A stretch of DNA of 6,527 nt from Verrucomicrobiales bacterium (GTDB lineage Bacteria; Verrucomicrobiota; Verrucomicrobiia; Verrucomicrobiales; Verrucomicrobiaceae), in assembly GCA_003453085.1 (NCBI GenBank), contig DMMK01000620.1:1-6527 (forward strand), in the 5' to 3' direction. The notes beneath the pieces were generated by a model, which worked only from the letters and a program-made list of their open reading frames with translations, was not told the DNA's origin and did no database searches. Shown piece after piece: positions 1 through 6,179 of the stretch. The position numbers and the translations under genes were made by a program. Position 1 is the first letter of the stretch, and the number at the start of each line of letters is the position of its first letter.

Positions 1-66
1 CTTCAGTCCGGTATTGATGGCAAAGCGTTCCACATTTTCCGCCCCGGCTCTGAGTTCGGGCAGCGA
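1..66 (-). other. Protein-like in-frame continuation of the LamG gene beyond its TAG
   Basis: Reading the minus strand past the TAG at 67-69 in the same frame gives 22 further sense codons to the window edge, beginning SLPELRAGAENVERF and ending INTGLK. Together with the residues before the stop (GAILEVTFGDEKQT) this gives the strand-turn-strand pattern of a CARDB/Ig-like beta-sandwich: 'xVTFGDxxQTxSLPELxAGxxxxxxFxINTGLK'. About 14 of 22 third codon positions are G or C, against 10 of 21 in one competing frame, while the other competing frame contains a stop. The match to a single domain is my pattern judgement; no alignment was run. It may be the rest of the same gene, cut by a nonsense codon. 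Confidence 0.5.
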
Positions 67-957
67 CTAGGTTTGTTTCTCGTCGCCAAAGGTCACTTCC
101 AGAATGGCCCCGGTGACTTTCTCACGGCGCAGATTCGTGCAACGGAGCAGCACAGGATCGCTGCGCTCCTGCCGCTGCCAGACATGGCGAGCGCTGGTGA
201 GACTGAGGGCGATGGCCTCAAACTGAAGCGCTCCATCACACAGGCGGACTTCATCAATGAATCCGGAGAAGCCACCGTAATTGCTGCCCACGCGATCCCC
301 CAGATGCAGCGGCTTCGTGCCCGGTGCCACGGCGGTGCAGCCGGGTTTGGTCACGCGGCTGAGCAGGGATCCGTTTCGATAAAAGGTGACGGTGCCTGCC
401 GCATCATAAGTGAAGGCCACATGCTGCCATTCGGTGGCGAGGGTGAGCGGCTCAGAGTGAAACGTCTCTGAGGTGCTGCCAAAGCCGAGCGTCACAGCCA
501 GGCGACGAAGTCCCGCTTTGTCCGGCTCCAGGATCTGCCAGGCGTAGTCGGTGTGGTTGTCGGGCACATAGCGTTTGTCCAGCAGGTAGCAGCGCCCAGT
601 CTTGGCGAAGTCGGCTTTGGGCCGGATCCACATCTCCATCGTGAACGGCCCCGTGGGGGTCAGCGGAGCAGTGCCGGTGACACGCAGCGAGTGCGGTTTG
701 TCCGAAAGGGGGAAGCCGGGGAAGGACTCGAAGCCCAGGCCCAGTCGGCCTTCGGCTTTGAGAACGGCACCATTGACCACGAGGTCATGGCCCTTGCCTG
801 AGCTGTCCTTCAGCTCCGCGCCGTTATCGAATTTCCAATAACCCAGCACCTGCTTGCCTGAGGCATCGTTGCCCGTGTAGCCGGTCTCCCAGGTTTCTTG
901 CAGGGCGGTGGCAGGAAGGGCAGCAAACAGAAGGGCTGGGAGGAGCAGGCGGCGCAT
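67..957 (-). CDS. Secreted LamG/concanavalin A-like domain protein, apparently interrupted at its C-terminus
   Basis: The predicted product is 296 aa. Residues 1-19 (MRRLLLPALLFAALPATAL) form a signal peptide, so it should be exported. A LamG/jelly-roll fold covers about residues 35-250. Its landmarks are VLGYWKFD (37-44), DSSGKGHDL (51-59), FTMEMWIRP (105-113), EWQHVAFTYD (176-185), VTFYRNG (190-196), and the closing GFIDEVRL (232-239). LamG domains bind carbohydrate or protein ligands, and in this phylum they are often attached to secreted proteins of unknown function. After about residue 260 a second beta-rich segment begins (LLRCTNLRREKVTGAILEVTFG) and is cut by TAG at 67-69, although the frame stays open beyond it. 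I chose ATG 957 because the signal peptide starts there. A GTG at 1036-1038 overlaps the upstream stop (GTGA) and would add 27 unconvincing residues. No Shine-Dalgarno site is visible. The gene lies 77 bases behind the cytochrome gene and is probably cotranscribed with it. No ligand or enzymatic role can be assigned. Confidence 0.8.
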   Translation of the reverse strand: MRRLLLPALLFAALPATALQETWETGYTGNDASGKQVLGYWKFDNGAELKDSSGKGHDLVVNGAVLKAEGRLGLGFESFPGFPLSDKPHSLRVTGTAPLTPTGPFTMEMWIRPKADFAKTGRCYLLDKRYVPDNHTDYAWQILEPDKAGLRRLAVTLGFGSTSETFHSEPLTLATEWQHVAFTYDAAGTVTFYRNGSLLSRVTKPGCTAVAPGTKPLHLGDRVGSNYGGFSGFIDEVRLCDGALQFEAIALSLTSARHVWQRQERSDPVLLRCTNLRREKVTGAILEVTFGDEKQT

Positions 958-1034
958 GGTCAGGCAAACAATACCCGGTTGAGAGGAGGGATGTTGCGGC
1001 AGGGTGTGAGGATCGCGTGAATCGGGCCAGGGGA

Positions 1035-4007
1035 TCACTTCGCCGATTGGCCCCCGGTCAAAGGCTGAATGGGAGTGGTGAGGAAGGTGAGGAGGTCTGC
1101 CATCTGCTGTGGCGTGATGGCGGCCTCCAGGCCTTCGGGCATCAGCGAGGTGCCGGTGCTGGTGAGCGTTTTGATGTCCTGGCGGGAGATGGACTCCACA
1201 CCGCCATCCGCCCGCTTGAAGCTGAGGCTGCTGGCGGATTCGCTGGTGAGCAGGCCGGAGAGGATGCGGCCATCCTGCATCTCCACGATGTATAAGGCAA
1301 AGTTAGGCGAGACCTCGCGGTTGGGATCCAGGATGTTGGTCAGCAGCAGCTCCGCCGTCCAGCCCTGAACGGTGCCCAGATGCGGACCGATGTCCTGGCC
1401 CTGACGGCCATGTTTGTGGCAGGCCAGACAGGCGAGTTGGTACACCTTTTCCCCGCGTTCCGCGCTGCGGCCTTCGGCGAGCATTGTTTTCTGATAACGT
1501 GCGATGATGTCGGCGCGGTTGGAGCCTGTGCTGGCAAAGAGCTTGGCTGCGCGGGCAACGATCTGCGGGTCTTTGTTCTTGGCCAGTTGCGCCCGGGCAG
1601 CGGGGCTGATCTGCGCTGCCGGAATGGTCTTCGCCTCCACCGCCTCCAGCAGGGCTGTGAGACGTTCGGGATAGGCCATCAGGGCGGCGAGGGCCTTGTC
1701 CCGCAAGGCGGGGCTCATGGATTTCCAAGTGCTGAGGAGCAATGTCGTGATATCGGGTGTGCGTGCCGTCACCGCCGCCTCCAGAGCGGCCAGTTGCAGG
1801 GCCGGGGGCTGGTCCGGCTTCATCAAAGCGGGGGCTGTTTGCGCAAGTGCTTCCGGGGTGGCTGTAGCGCGCAAAAGGGCGAGGGCCTGCAAACGCAGTT
1901 CTTCGGCAAGCTGCCGGTTCTGGCTGTCCTGGGCGGCCTGGATTGCCTGCTGATTCAGCGCGCTTTGCACCGTAGATGCGGTGGCCATTTCCCGCAGGGT
2001 TTTGCGCTGGCGGCGCAGTCCTTCATCCAGGCCAATGATCAGGGCAGGGGAGGTTTCCGCTCCCCCCACTAGATCCAAGAGCGTGGCGATCTGTGCCGGT
2101 GTTTGGGCCGCCTGTGCAGCGATGGCTGCGAGTCGTTGGGCGAGATGGCCGTTCTTCTGGCCAGTGCAGAGTGTCCGCATCAAGGCCATCGGCGCGGCCT
2201 CGGGCGGCAAGGTCAGCAGGGCCGATTCCAGCCAGGCATCGCTTTCACTGCGCTGGACGATCTGGCTCCAGGAAGCGTCATCGAGCGCGGGCAGCAGATC
2301 GGCAATCTGAAAGGCCACCTGCCTTTGCACGGCGGGCGCAGCCTCTTGCGCCTGCTGCATGAGGGCGGCTTTGGAAACGAGCTTCGTCCAGCGTCCTTCA
2401 CCGAGACTCATCGCCTGCGCCCGCACTTCGGGGTTTGCATCTTCCAGTGCGGTGGTAAGTGCCGCATCGTTCACACCGCCGAGGCCCTGAAGGCTCCACA
2501 GCGCATGGATTTTGCCCTGCGGGGTTTGGGCCTGGCCCACCAGAGATTGCAGGGCGGTGATGACGCTCCTGTCCTGCTTTTCAAATAGCAGACGATGGGC
2601 GGTCTCACGATGCCAGGCATTCGGGTGATCCAACAAGGCGACGAGTTCCTCTGGGGTGGCCTGGCTGAGTTTGGGGATGCGACGTGGAGCGAAGCCCTTC
2701 GGCTGCAGACGCCACAGGCGGCCTTTGTCGGCCCCTTGCAGCAGGTCCAGATTGGCATGGATGTCATCCGGAATACTCCAGGGATGCTCGATCACTTCGC
2801 GATACATGTCGCAGATATGCAGGCAGCCATCGGGGGCATTGGCAAAGTTCACGGGGCGGAACCAGATGTCGTCGCTGGTGCAAAAGTTCTTGGCCCCATC
2901 CACCTGCACGGCTTTGAAAGTTAGGCCGTCGGGCTCTAGCTTCATGCGGTAGAAAAGATTTCCGGCCACGTCATTTACAAAGGCAAACTGCCGATACGCT
3001 TCCGGGTAGGCATCTCCCCGGTAAACCGTGATGCCGCTGGAGGAGGTGACCACGCCTGCGCCCACGAGCTCGCTTTTGGGCAGGGTGGAGCCTTGGGCAC
3101 TCCAGCGCTGGGCGCGGAAATCACGCCAGGGTTCCGGCGGACTGGTGCGATAAACCGGGAGCTGGTCTCCGGCTTCGGCACAGTCCTGCAATGCACTGGT
3201 GAGTGTGAGGTAAGGATTCCTCGCGATGCGTTCATACGGCAGGGCGATGTGTTGGCAGGGATTGCGGATGTTGCACAGGAAGCGGTTGCCCCAGTCATCG
3301 AAGCTGTTGCCATATCGGGCACCGCCGGACTCGATGCGCAGCTCCCGGCTGGCGGGATCAAACGACACATCGTTGCGGCGGATGGCCACGGGTTTGAAAC
3401 TGGCGACTTCGGGTCTCGTGATGTTGGCCCCATTGCTGCCACCGGCGACGTAGATGCGGTGGTCCAGCCCCCATTGCGGATTGTTCATCACGGCCTGGAT
3501 GTTCAGTTTGCGAAAGCCGGTGTACACCTTCTCCCGCACATCCGCTTTGCCATCTCCATCGGTGTCCTTGAGGTACCAGATGTCCGGTGTGGCGGCGACA
3601 AAGACACCGCCTTTCCAGCAAGCAGCCCCGGTGGGCCAGGATAGCCCTTCGGCGAAGATCGTGCTCTTATCATAGGCGCCGTCGCCATTCGTATCTTCAA
3701 GCAAGCGCACTTTGCCGATCGGCAGGTCGGTGGGGTTCTCCTGGCTGGCCTTGTGCCGGGCCTTGTCCGTGTAGGGGTAATCCGTCATCTCGCAGACATA
3801 GGCGCGGCCTTCTTCATCATAAGTGATGGCCACGGGATCGGTGACCAGCGGCTCCGCTGCGATGAGCTGCATCTCAAAGCCATCCAGCACATGGAAGCTG
3901 CGATGAGCCTTCGCCGCAGGCACGGCGGGAATGGAGGGGAAGGGTGTCTCTGCAGCAGGTGAAAACGAAGCCAGGGCGACAAGGGAGCAGATCGTAAACG
4001 CACGCAT
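1035..4007 (-). CDS. Secreted PVC-type haem-binding CxxCH protein (dehydrogenase-like propeller, HEAT repeats, cytochrome c)
   Basis: The predicted product is 990 aa, a usual size for this PVC family (TIGR02604-like N-terminus, TIGR02603-like C-terminus). Residues 1-19 are a signal peptide (MRAFTICSLVALASFSPAA). About 36-435 form a beta-propeller related to the sorbosone/glucose dehydrogenase class. It has two calcium-type loops, DTNGDGAYD (105-113) and DTDGDGKAD (148-156), and the family-like stretch NAPDGCLHICDMYREVIEHP (390-409), ending in GRLWRL. Residues about 450-850 are Ala/Leu/Gln-rich helical repeats of HEAT type. The C-terminal cytochrome c has CLACH at 860-864 (DNA 1416-1430), and SLMPEG with Met956 is the likely second haem ligand. 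The expected role is periplasmic oxidation of an unknown substrate with electrons passed to the haem; the substrate cannot be read from sequence. ATG 4007 is preferred because the signal peptide starts there; a GTG at 4026-4028 would add seven residues. No Shine-Dalgarno site is evident. The LamG gene follows; the GTPase gene is divergent. Confidence 0.93.
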   Translation of the reverse strand: MRAFTICSLVALASFSPAAETPFPSIPAVPAAKAHRSFHVLDGFEMQLIAAEPLVTDPVAITYDEEGRAYVCEMTDYPYTDKARHKASQENPTDLPIGKVRLLEDTNGDGAYDKSTIFAEGLSWPTGAACWKGGVFVAATPDIWYLKDTDGDGKADVREKVYTGFRKLNIQAVMNNPQWGLDHRIYVAGGSNGANITRPEVASFKPVAIRRNDVSFDPASRELRIESGGARYGNSFDDWGNRFLCNIRNPCQHIALPYERIARNPYLTLTSALQDCAEAGDQLPVYRTSPPEPWRDFRAQRWSAQGSTLPKSELVGAGVVTSSSGITVYRGDAYPEAYRQFAFVNDVAGNLFYRMKLEPDGLTFKAVQVDGAKNFCTSDDIWFRPVNFANAPDGCLHICDMYREVIEHPWSIPDDIHANLDLLQGADKGRLWRLQPKGFAPRRIPKLSQATPEELVALLDHPNAWHRETAHRLLFEKQDRSVITALQSLVGQAQTPQGKIHALWSLQGLGGVNDAALTTALEDANPEVRAQAMSLGEGRWTKLVSKAALMQQAQEAAPAVQRQVAFQIADLLPALDDASWSQIVQRSESDAWLESALLTLPPEAAPMALMRTLCTGQKNGHLAQRLAAIAAQAAQTPAQIATLLDLVGGAETSPALIIGLDEGLRRQRKTLREMATASTVQSALNQQAIQAAQDSQNRQLAEELRLQALALLRATATPEALAQTAPALMKPDQPPALQLAALEAAVTARTPDITTLLLSTWKSMSPALRDKALAALMAYPERLTALLEAVEAKTIPAAQISPAARAQLAKNKDPQIVARAAKLFASTGSNRADIIARYQKTMLAEGRSAERGEKVYQLACLACHKHGRQGQDIGPHLGTVQGWTAELLLTNILDPNREVSPNFALYIVEMQDGRILSGLLTSESASSLSFKRADGGVESISRQDIKTLTSTGTSLMPEGLEAAITPQQMADLLTFLTTPIQPLTGGQSAK

Positions 4008-4051
4008 GGATAGGCATACTGAAGCCACGCGAGCGCTTTCACCCGCCCTTT

Positions 4052-4080
4052 CTGACGGGTGATTGTGTTTTTGTGATAAA
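4052..4080 (+). promoter_or_regulatory. Candidate sigma70 extended -10 promoter for the GTPase gene
   Basis: CTGACG (4052-4057, 4 of 6 to TTGACA) is followed by a 17-base spacer and GATAAA (4075-4080, 4 of 6 to TATAAT), with TG at 4072-4073 giving an extended -10. Transcription would start near 4087, about 50 bases before ATG 4138. This also argues against the upstream in-frame TTG at 4063, which would lie inside the promoter. The match is by eye and such matches occur by chance. Confidence 0.4.
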
Positions 4081-4137
4081 AGAACTCATCGCTTTTGTTG
4101 CGAAGGTGGTCGGAGTGGGTTCACATCTCCCGTCACC

Positions 4138-5604
4138 ATGCCACCCCCGTCAGGCATCACTCCGCCAGCCTCGGACATCGTCACCCTCAGTCTCATCTCG
4201 CATACGAATGCAGGCAAGACCACGCTCGCCCGTACACTTCTGCGCCGGGACGTGGGGGAGGTGCGGGATGCCGCGCATGTGACGCTCTTTAATGAGTCCT
4301 ACACTTTGTTAGAAGAGGACGCCCGACTGCTGCGGCTGTGGGACACACCCGGCTTTGGCGACAGCGCACGTCTCTTAAAGAGACTACAACGCGAGCGCAA
4401 TCCTGTGCTGTGGTTTCTTTCCCAATCCTGGGACCGCCTCACTGACAAGCCGCTGTGGTGCAGCCAGCAAGCGCTGAAGAATGTGCGCGATGAGGCCGAT
4501 GTGGTCCTCTATTTGGTGAATGCCACCGAGCCGCCAGAGGTCGCCGCCTACATCACGCCTGAGATGGAGATCCTGGGCTGGACCGGCAAACCGGTGCTGG
4601 TGCTGCTGAATCAGACCGGGCCTCTGGAATCGAAAGAAACTGATGAGGCCGAGATGGCGGCGTGGCGTGAACATCTCAAGAGCTACACCTTTGTCCGTGA
4701 TGTGCTGCGCATGGATGCCTTTGCCCGCTGCTGGGTGCAGGAAGATCGGCTCATGGATTCCCTCGCACCGTTGCTCGCGGAACGGAAGGCAGATGCCTTC
4801 AAGCACCTGAAACGTGCCTGGCATCAGCGCAATGTGGATGTCTTTCGCCAGTCTTGCCGCGTGCTTTCAGAGCTGCTCACCGCTGCAGTGCTGGATGGCG
4901 TGGCGGTGCGCAATGAAACCTTGCTGGAACGGGTGGGCATTGGCCGCTCCGATCTGAACAAAGAATACCAGGAGGCCCGTGAAAAGCTGGCCACCCAACT
5001 GGCCGACCGCATCACCGCAGCGACGAACTCTCTCATCCGCCTGCATGGGCTGGAAGGTGAGTCGGCACGTGCGCTGGGGGCGCTGGCCAAAGATCAGTAC
5101 CACACACCGCAGCCTGTGCCGGAAGCCATCTGGAGCGTGGTGGGCAGCGTGGCCGGCGGGGCCATGGGCGGTCTCATTGCAGACCTGAAGATGGGCGGCA
5201 TGACCTTTGGTGGCGGGGCTTTGCTCGGCGGTCTCGCAGCCGGGCTCGGTGCTTATGCCTTGATCAAGAGTTATAACCTCGTGCGTGGTGGTGATCATCG
5301 TCTGCACTGGTCACGTGAGCACTTCCGCGAGCAGGTGCGTTTGGCGATGCTCACTTATCTGGCAGTGGCTCACTTTGGCCGTGGCCGTGGTGAATGGCAG
5401 GAGTGTGTGGAGCCTGCGCATTGGAACCAAATCGTCGAGCAAGTGCTGGATGAACATGGCGATGGTGTGGACCGTCTGTGGAAAGAAGGTGTGGAGAAAG
5501 GGGCGATGCCCGATGCCCTTTCGAAGTCCGCCTTGCCGCTGGTCAACGACTGCCTCTCATGCACGCTCACACGCTTGTATCCTGATGTGATGTTTGATGC
5601 ATGA
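4138..5604 (+). CDS. Era-like GTPase with C-terminal DUF3482-type membrane region
   Basis: The predicted product is 488 aa. The N-terminal P-loop GTPase domain (about 14-215) shows G1 as SHTNAGKTT (21-29), G3 as DTPG (69-72) in LRLWDTPGFGD, and a hydrophobic strand VVLYLVNATEP (122-132) typical of TRAFAC GTPases. At the G4 site it has LVLLNQTG (154-161) instead of NKxD, so guanine specificity is not guaranteed. Residues about 215-320 are helical and charged. A Gly/Ala-rich hydrophobic stretch follows (about 332-378, including GSVAGGAMGGLIADL and GGGALLGGLAAGLGAYAL), likely a membrane-inserting hairpin. A helical tail to 488 completes the DUF3482-type layout. The cellular role of this family is not settled; peripheral inner-membrane action is an inference. 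I chose ATG 4138 because an in-frame TTG at 4063 lies within the promoter and adds a Cys/Arg-rich, non-conserved-looking stretch. GGAG at 4112-4115 is too distant to be a good ribosome site. As I recall, gammaproteobacterial relatives often neighbour a DUF2868 gene; none is visible here. Confidence 0.88.
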   Translation: MPPPSGITPPASDIVTLSLISHTNAGKTTLARTLLRRDVGEVRDAAHVTLFNESYTLLEEDARLLRLWDTPGFGDSARLLKRLQRERNPVLWFLSQSWDRLTDKPLWCSQQALKNVRDEADVVLYLVNATEPPEVAAYITPEMEILGWTGKPVLVLLNQTGPLESKETDEAEMAAWREHLKSYTFVRDVLRMDAFARCWVQEDRLMDSLAPLLAERKADAFKHLKRAWHQRNVDVFRQSCRVLSELLTAAVLDGVAVRNETLLERVGIGRSDLNKEYQEAREKLATQLADRITAATNSLIRLHGLEGESARALGALAKDQYHTPQPVPEAIWSVVGSVAGGAMGGLIADLKMGGMTFGGGALLGGLAAGLGAYALIKSYNLVRGGDHRLHWSREHFREQVRLAMLTYLAVAHFGRGRGEWQECVEPAHWNQIVEQVLDEHGDGVDRLWKEGVEKGAMPDALSKSALPLVNDCLSCTLTRLYPDVMFDA

Positions 5605-5638
5605 AGCTGTCATGAGGTGATCATGATGAACGGCTTCA
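5602..5638 (+). other. Nested stem-loop overlapping the GTPase stop codon
   Basis: TGAAGC (5602-5607) pairs with GCTTCA (5633-5638), and inside it the two self-complementary TCATGA copies (5610-5615 and 5621-5626) can pair around a GGTGA loop. The stop codon lies in the outer stem. There is no T tract, so it is not an intrinsic terminator; it could protect the 3' end of the transcript or be chance. Confidence 0.25.
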
Positions 5639-5672
5639 ACAGGTCTCTGAATGCCTGAGTGATCCCTTGAAA

Positions 5673-5714
5673 CAAAGAGACCCTCCGGCATGCGGAGCCG
5701 GAGGGTCTAGTTTG
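5673..5714 (+). terminator. Strong hairpin terminator after the GTPase gene
   Basis: AGACCCTCCGGC (5678-5689) and GCCGGAGGGTCT (5697-5708) form a perfect 12-bp GC-rich stem with a 7-base loop. CAAA (5673-5676) and TTTG (5711-5714) can extend it past a small internal loop. The T run on the plus strand is weak (AGTTTGG). On the minus strand the stem is followed by CTTTGTTTC, so it may act in both directions. It starts about 70 bases after the GTPase stop. Confidence 0.6.
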
Positions 5715-5715
5715 G

Positions 5716-5867
5716 CGATCCAGCAACCAACAACAGTGAGGATCGTTTGGCACGAAAGTCTTAGCTGAGGAAGCTGCAACATCGTGGCCTGCCAAGCGCA
5801 AGGCTTCGACAGACATCCGAAGGTTAAAAAGTTTTACCCTTCCCGTCAACCCAAGGGGTTGTTTTTT
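5716..5867 (+). ncRNA. Tentative small RNA or structured 3' leader, unassigned family
   Basis: Successive short stems can be drawn: CGATCC (5716-5721) with GGATCG (5740-5745); CACGA (5751-5755) with TCGTG (5782-5786), enclosing two AGCT copies; AAGC (5794-5797) with GCTT (5803-5806). The run ends in the hairpin plus T6 at 5847-5867. I see no signature of tmRNA, RNase P, SRP or 6S RNA, and no clear promoter before it. Stems of 4-6 bp are common by chance, so this is a weak call resting mostly on the terminator, which otherwise has no gene to end. Confidence 0.18.
5847..5867 (+). terminator. Short hairpin with T6 tract
   Basis: CAACCC (5847-5852) pairs with GGGTTG (5856-5861) around a 3-base loop, followed directly by six T (5862-5867). 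This has the form of a weak intrinsic terminator on the plus strand. It lies 243 bases after the GTPase stop, so it is either a back-up terminator or the end of an unannotated small transcript. Confidence 0.4.
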
Positions 5868-5942
5868 GCAAAAACGTGAGGTTTTATCATTTTTGAGATG
5901 CTTATTTTCCGTGAAACTCTGATAATTTTAGAAGAAAGGCAC

Positions 5943-5980
5943 TTGACACCGTTGTGGATAAATGACTGTTCATGTGAATA
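5943..5980 (+). promoter_or_regulatory. TTGACA box with an overlapping LexA-like palindrome
   Basis: A perfect TTGACA lies at 5943-5948 in the AT-rich zone upstream of the propeller gene. No good -10 follows at 17 bases: TGTTCA at 5967-5972 is poor, and GATAAA at 5957-5962 is too close. The segment TGTTC-ATGT-GAATA (5967-5980) matches 9 of 10 fixed positions of TGTTC-N4-GAACA, which I recall as the LexA-binding motif reported for Verrucomicrobia. A repressor there would cover the -10 region. The organism assignment and the motif are from memory, and a single site is weak evidence. Confidence 0.3.
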
Positions 5981-6005
5981 AGTGCAATAAGAAAAGGGTT
6001 CCTTT

Positions 6006-6023
6006 ATCCCCTATCGAGGGGAT
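6006..6023. repeat. 18-bp palindrome in the leader of the propeller gene
   Basis: ATCCCCTATCGAGGGGAT gives a perfect 7-bp stem with an ATCG loop. It sits 15 bases before the ATG at 6039 and just before the GGAGGA site. There is no T tract, so a protein operator or a 5' leader hairpin near the ribosome site is more likely than a terminator. Confidence 0.4.
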
Positions 6024-6038
6024 CCAGTCGGAGGAAAG

Positions 6039-6179
6039 ATGCGTTCCTTTCAGTCCGTTTTCTCCCTCTGCCCCACCCTTGTCGGTTTGTGGCCGGCCCA
6101 GACCCATTCAGCGAAACTGATTGAAGATGCGCCGGACGCGCTGACGTTGGTGCCCCACCCCCAGCCAGGAATTTTTCAC
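6039..6179 (+). other. Possible 47-codon N-terminal extension of the propeller gene
   Basis: ATG 6039 is preceded by GGAGGA (6030-6035) with a short spacer of three bases, and its frame runs without a stop into the propeller frame at 6180. About two thirds of third codon positions are G or C, mildly favouring coding. The translation (MRSFQSVFSLCPTLVGLWPA...) has its own weakly hydrophobic start, but it puts the better signal peptide inside the protein. It is either the true start, a translated leader, or untranslated. Confidence 0.3.

Larger units (their letters stand above)
5605..6179. other. Intergenic region of about 575 bases: terminators, stem-loops and an AT-rich promoter zone
   Basis: I find no convincing gene here apart from a possible N-terminal extension from 6039. 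From left to right it holds a hairpin at the GTPase stop, a 12-bp hairpin (5678-5708), a run of short stem-loops (5716-5806) ending in a hairpin with a T6 tract (5847-5867), a markedly AT-rich stretch (about 5860-5995) with a TTGACA box and a LexA-like palindrome, an 18-bp palindrome (6006-6023), and a GGAGGA-ATG pair (6030-6041). The base composition shift from GC-rich coding DNA is what a promoter region usually looks like, not a sign of transfer by itself. Confidence 0.6.

Noticed and set aside
1380..2072. Long plus-strand open frame (230 codons) opposite the haem-protein gene
   Set aside because: It is antisense to the HEAT and cytochrome part of a well supported gene; the Cys/Gly/Arg-rich translation has no domain pattern and reflects GC-rich codon use on the other strand.
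4063..4137. In-frame TTG upstream start for the GTPase
   Set aside because: It falls within the proposed promoter, and the added residues (MCFCDKRTHRFCC...) do not resemble a GTPase N-terminus.
5610..5849. 79-codon minus-strand open frame in the intergenic region
   Set aside because: It starts with TTG, has no ribosome site or recognisable motif, and runs through both arms of the 12-bp hairpin, so it is probably a chance frame.
5938..5955. GGCAC at 5938-5942 as part of a sigma54 promoter
   Set aside because: No TTGC element occurs at the required distance.
5898..5981. 27-codon plus-strand frame MLIFRETLIIL... ending TAA
   Set aside because: It lies in the AT-rich promoter zone over the TTGACA and LexA-like sites, has only GAG directly against the ATG, and shows no family features.
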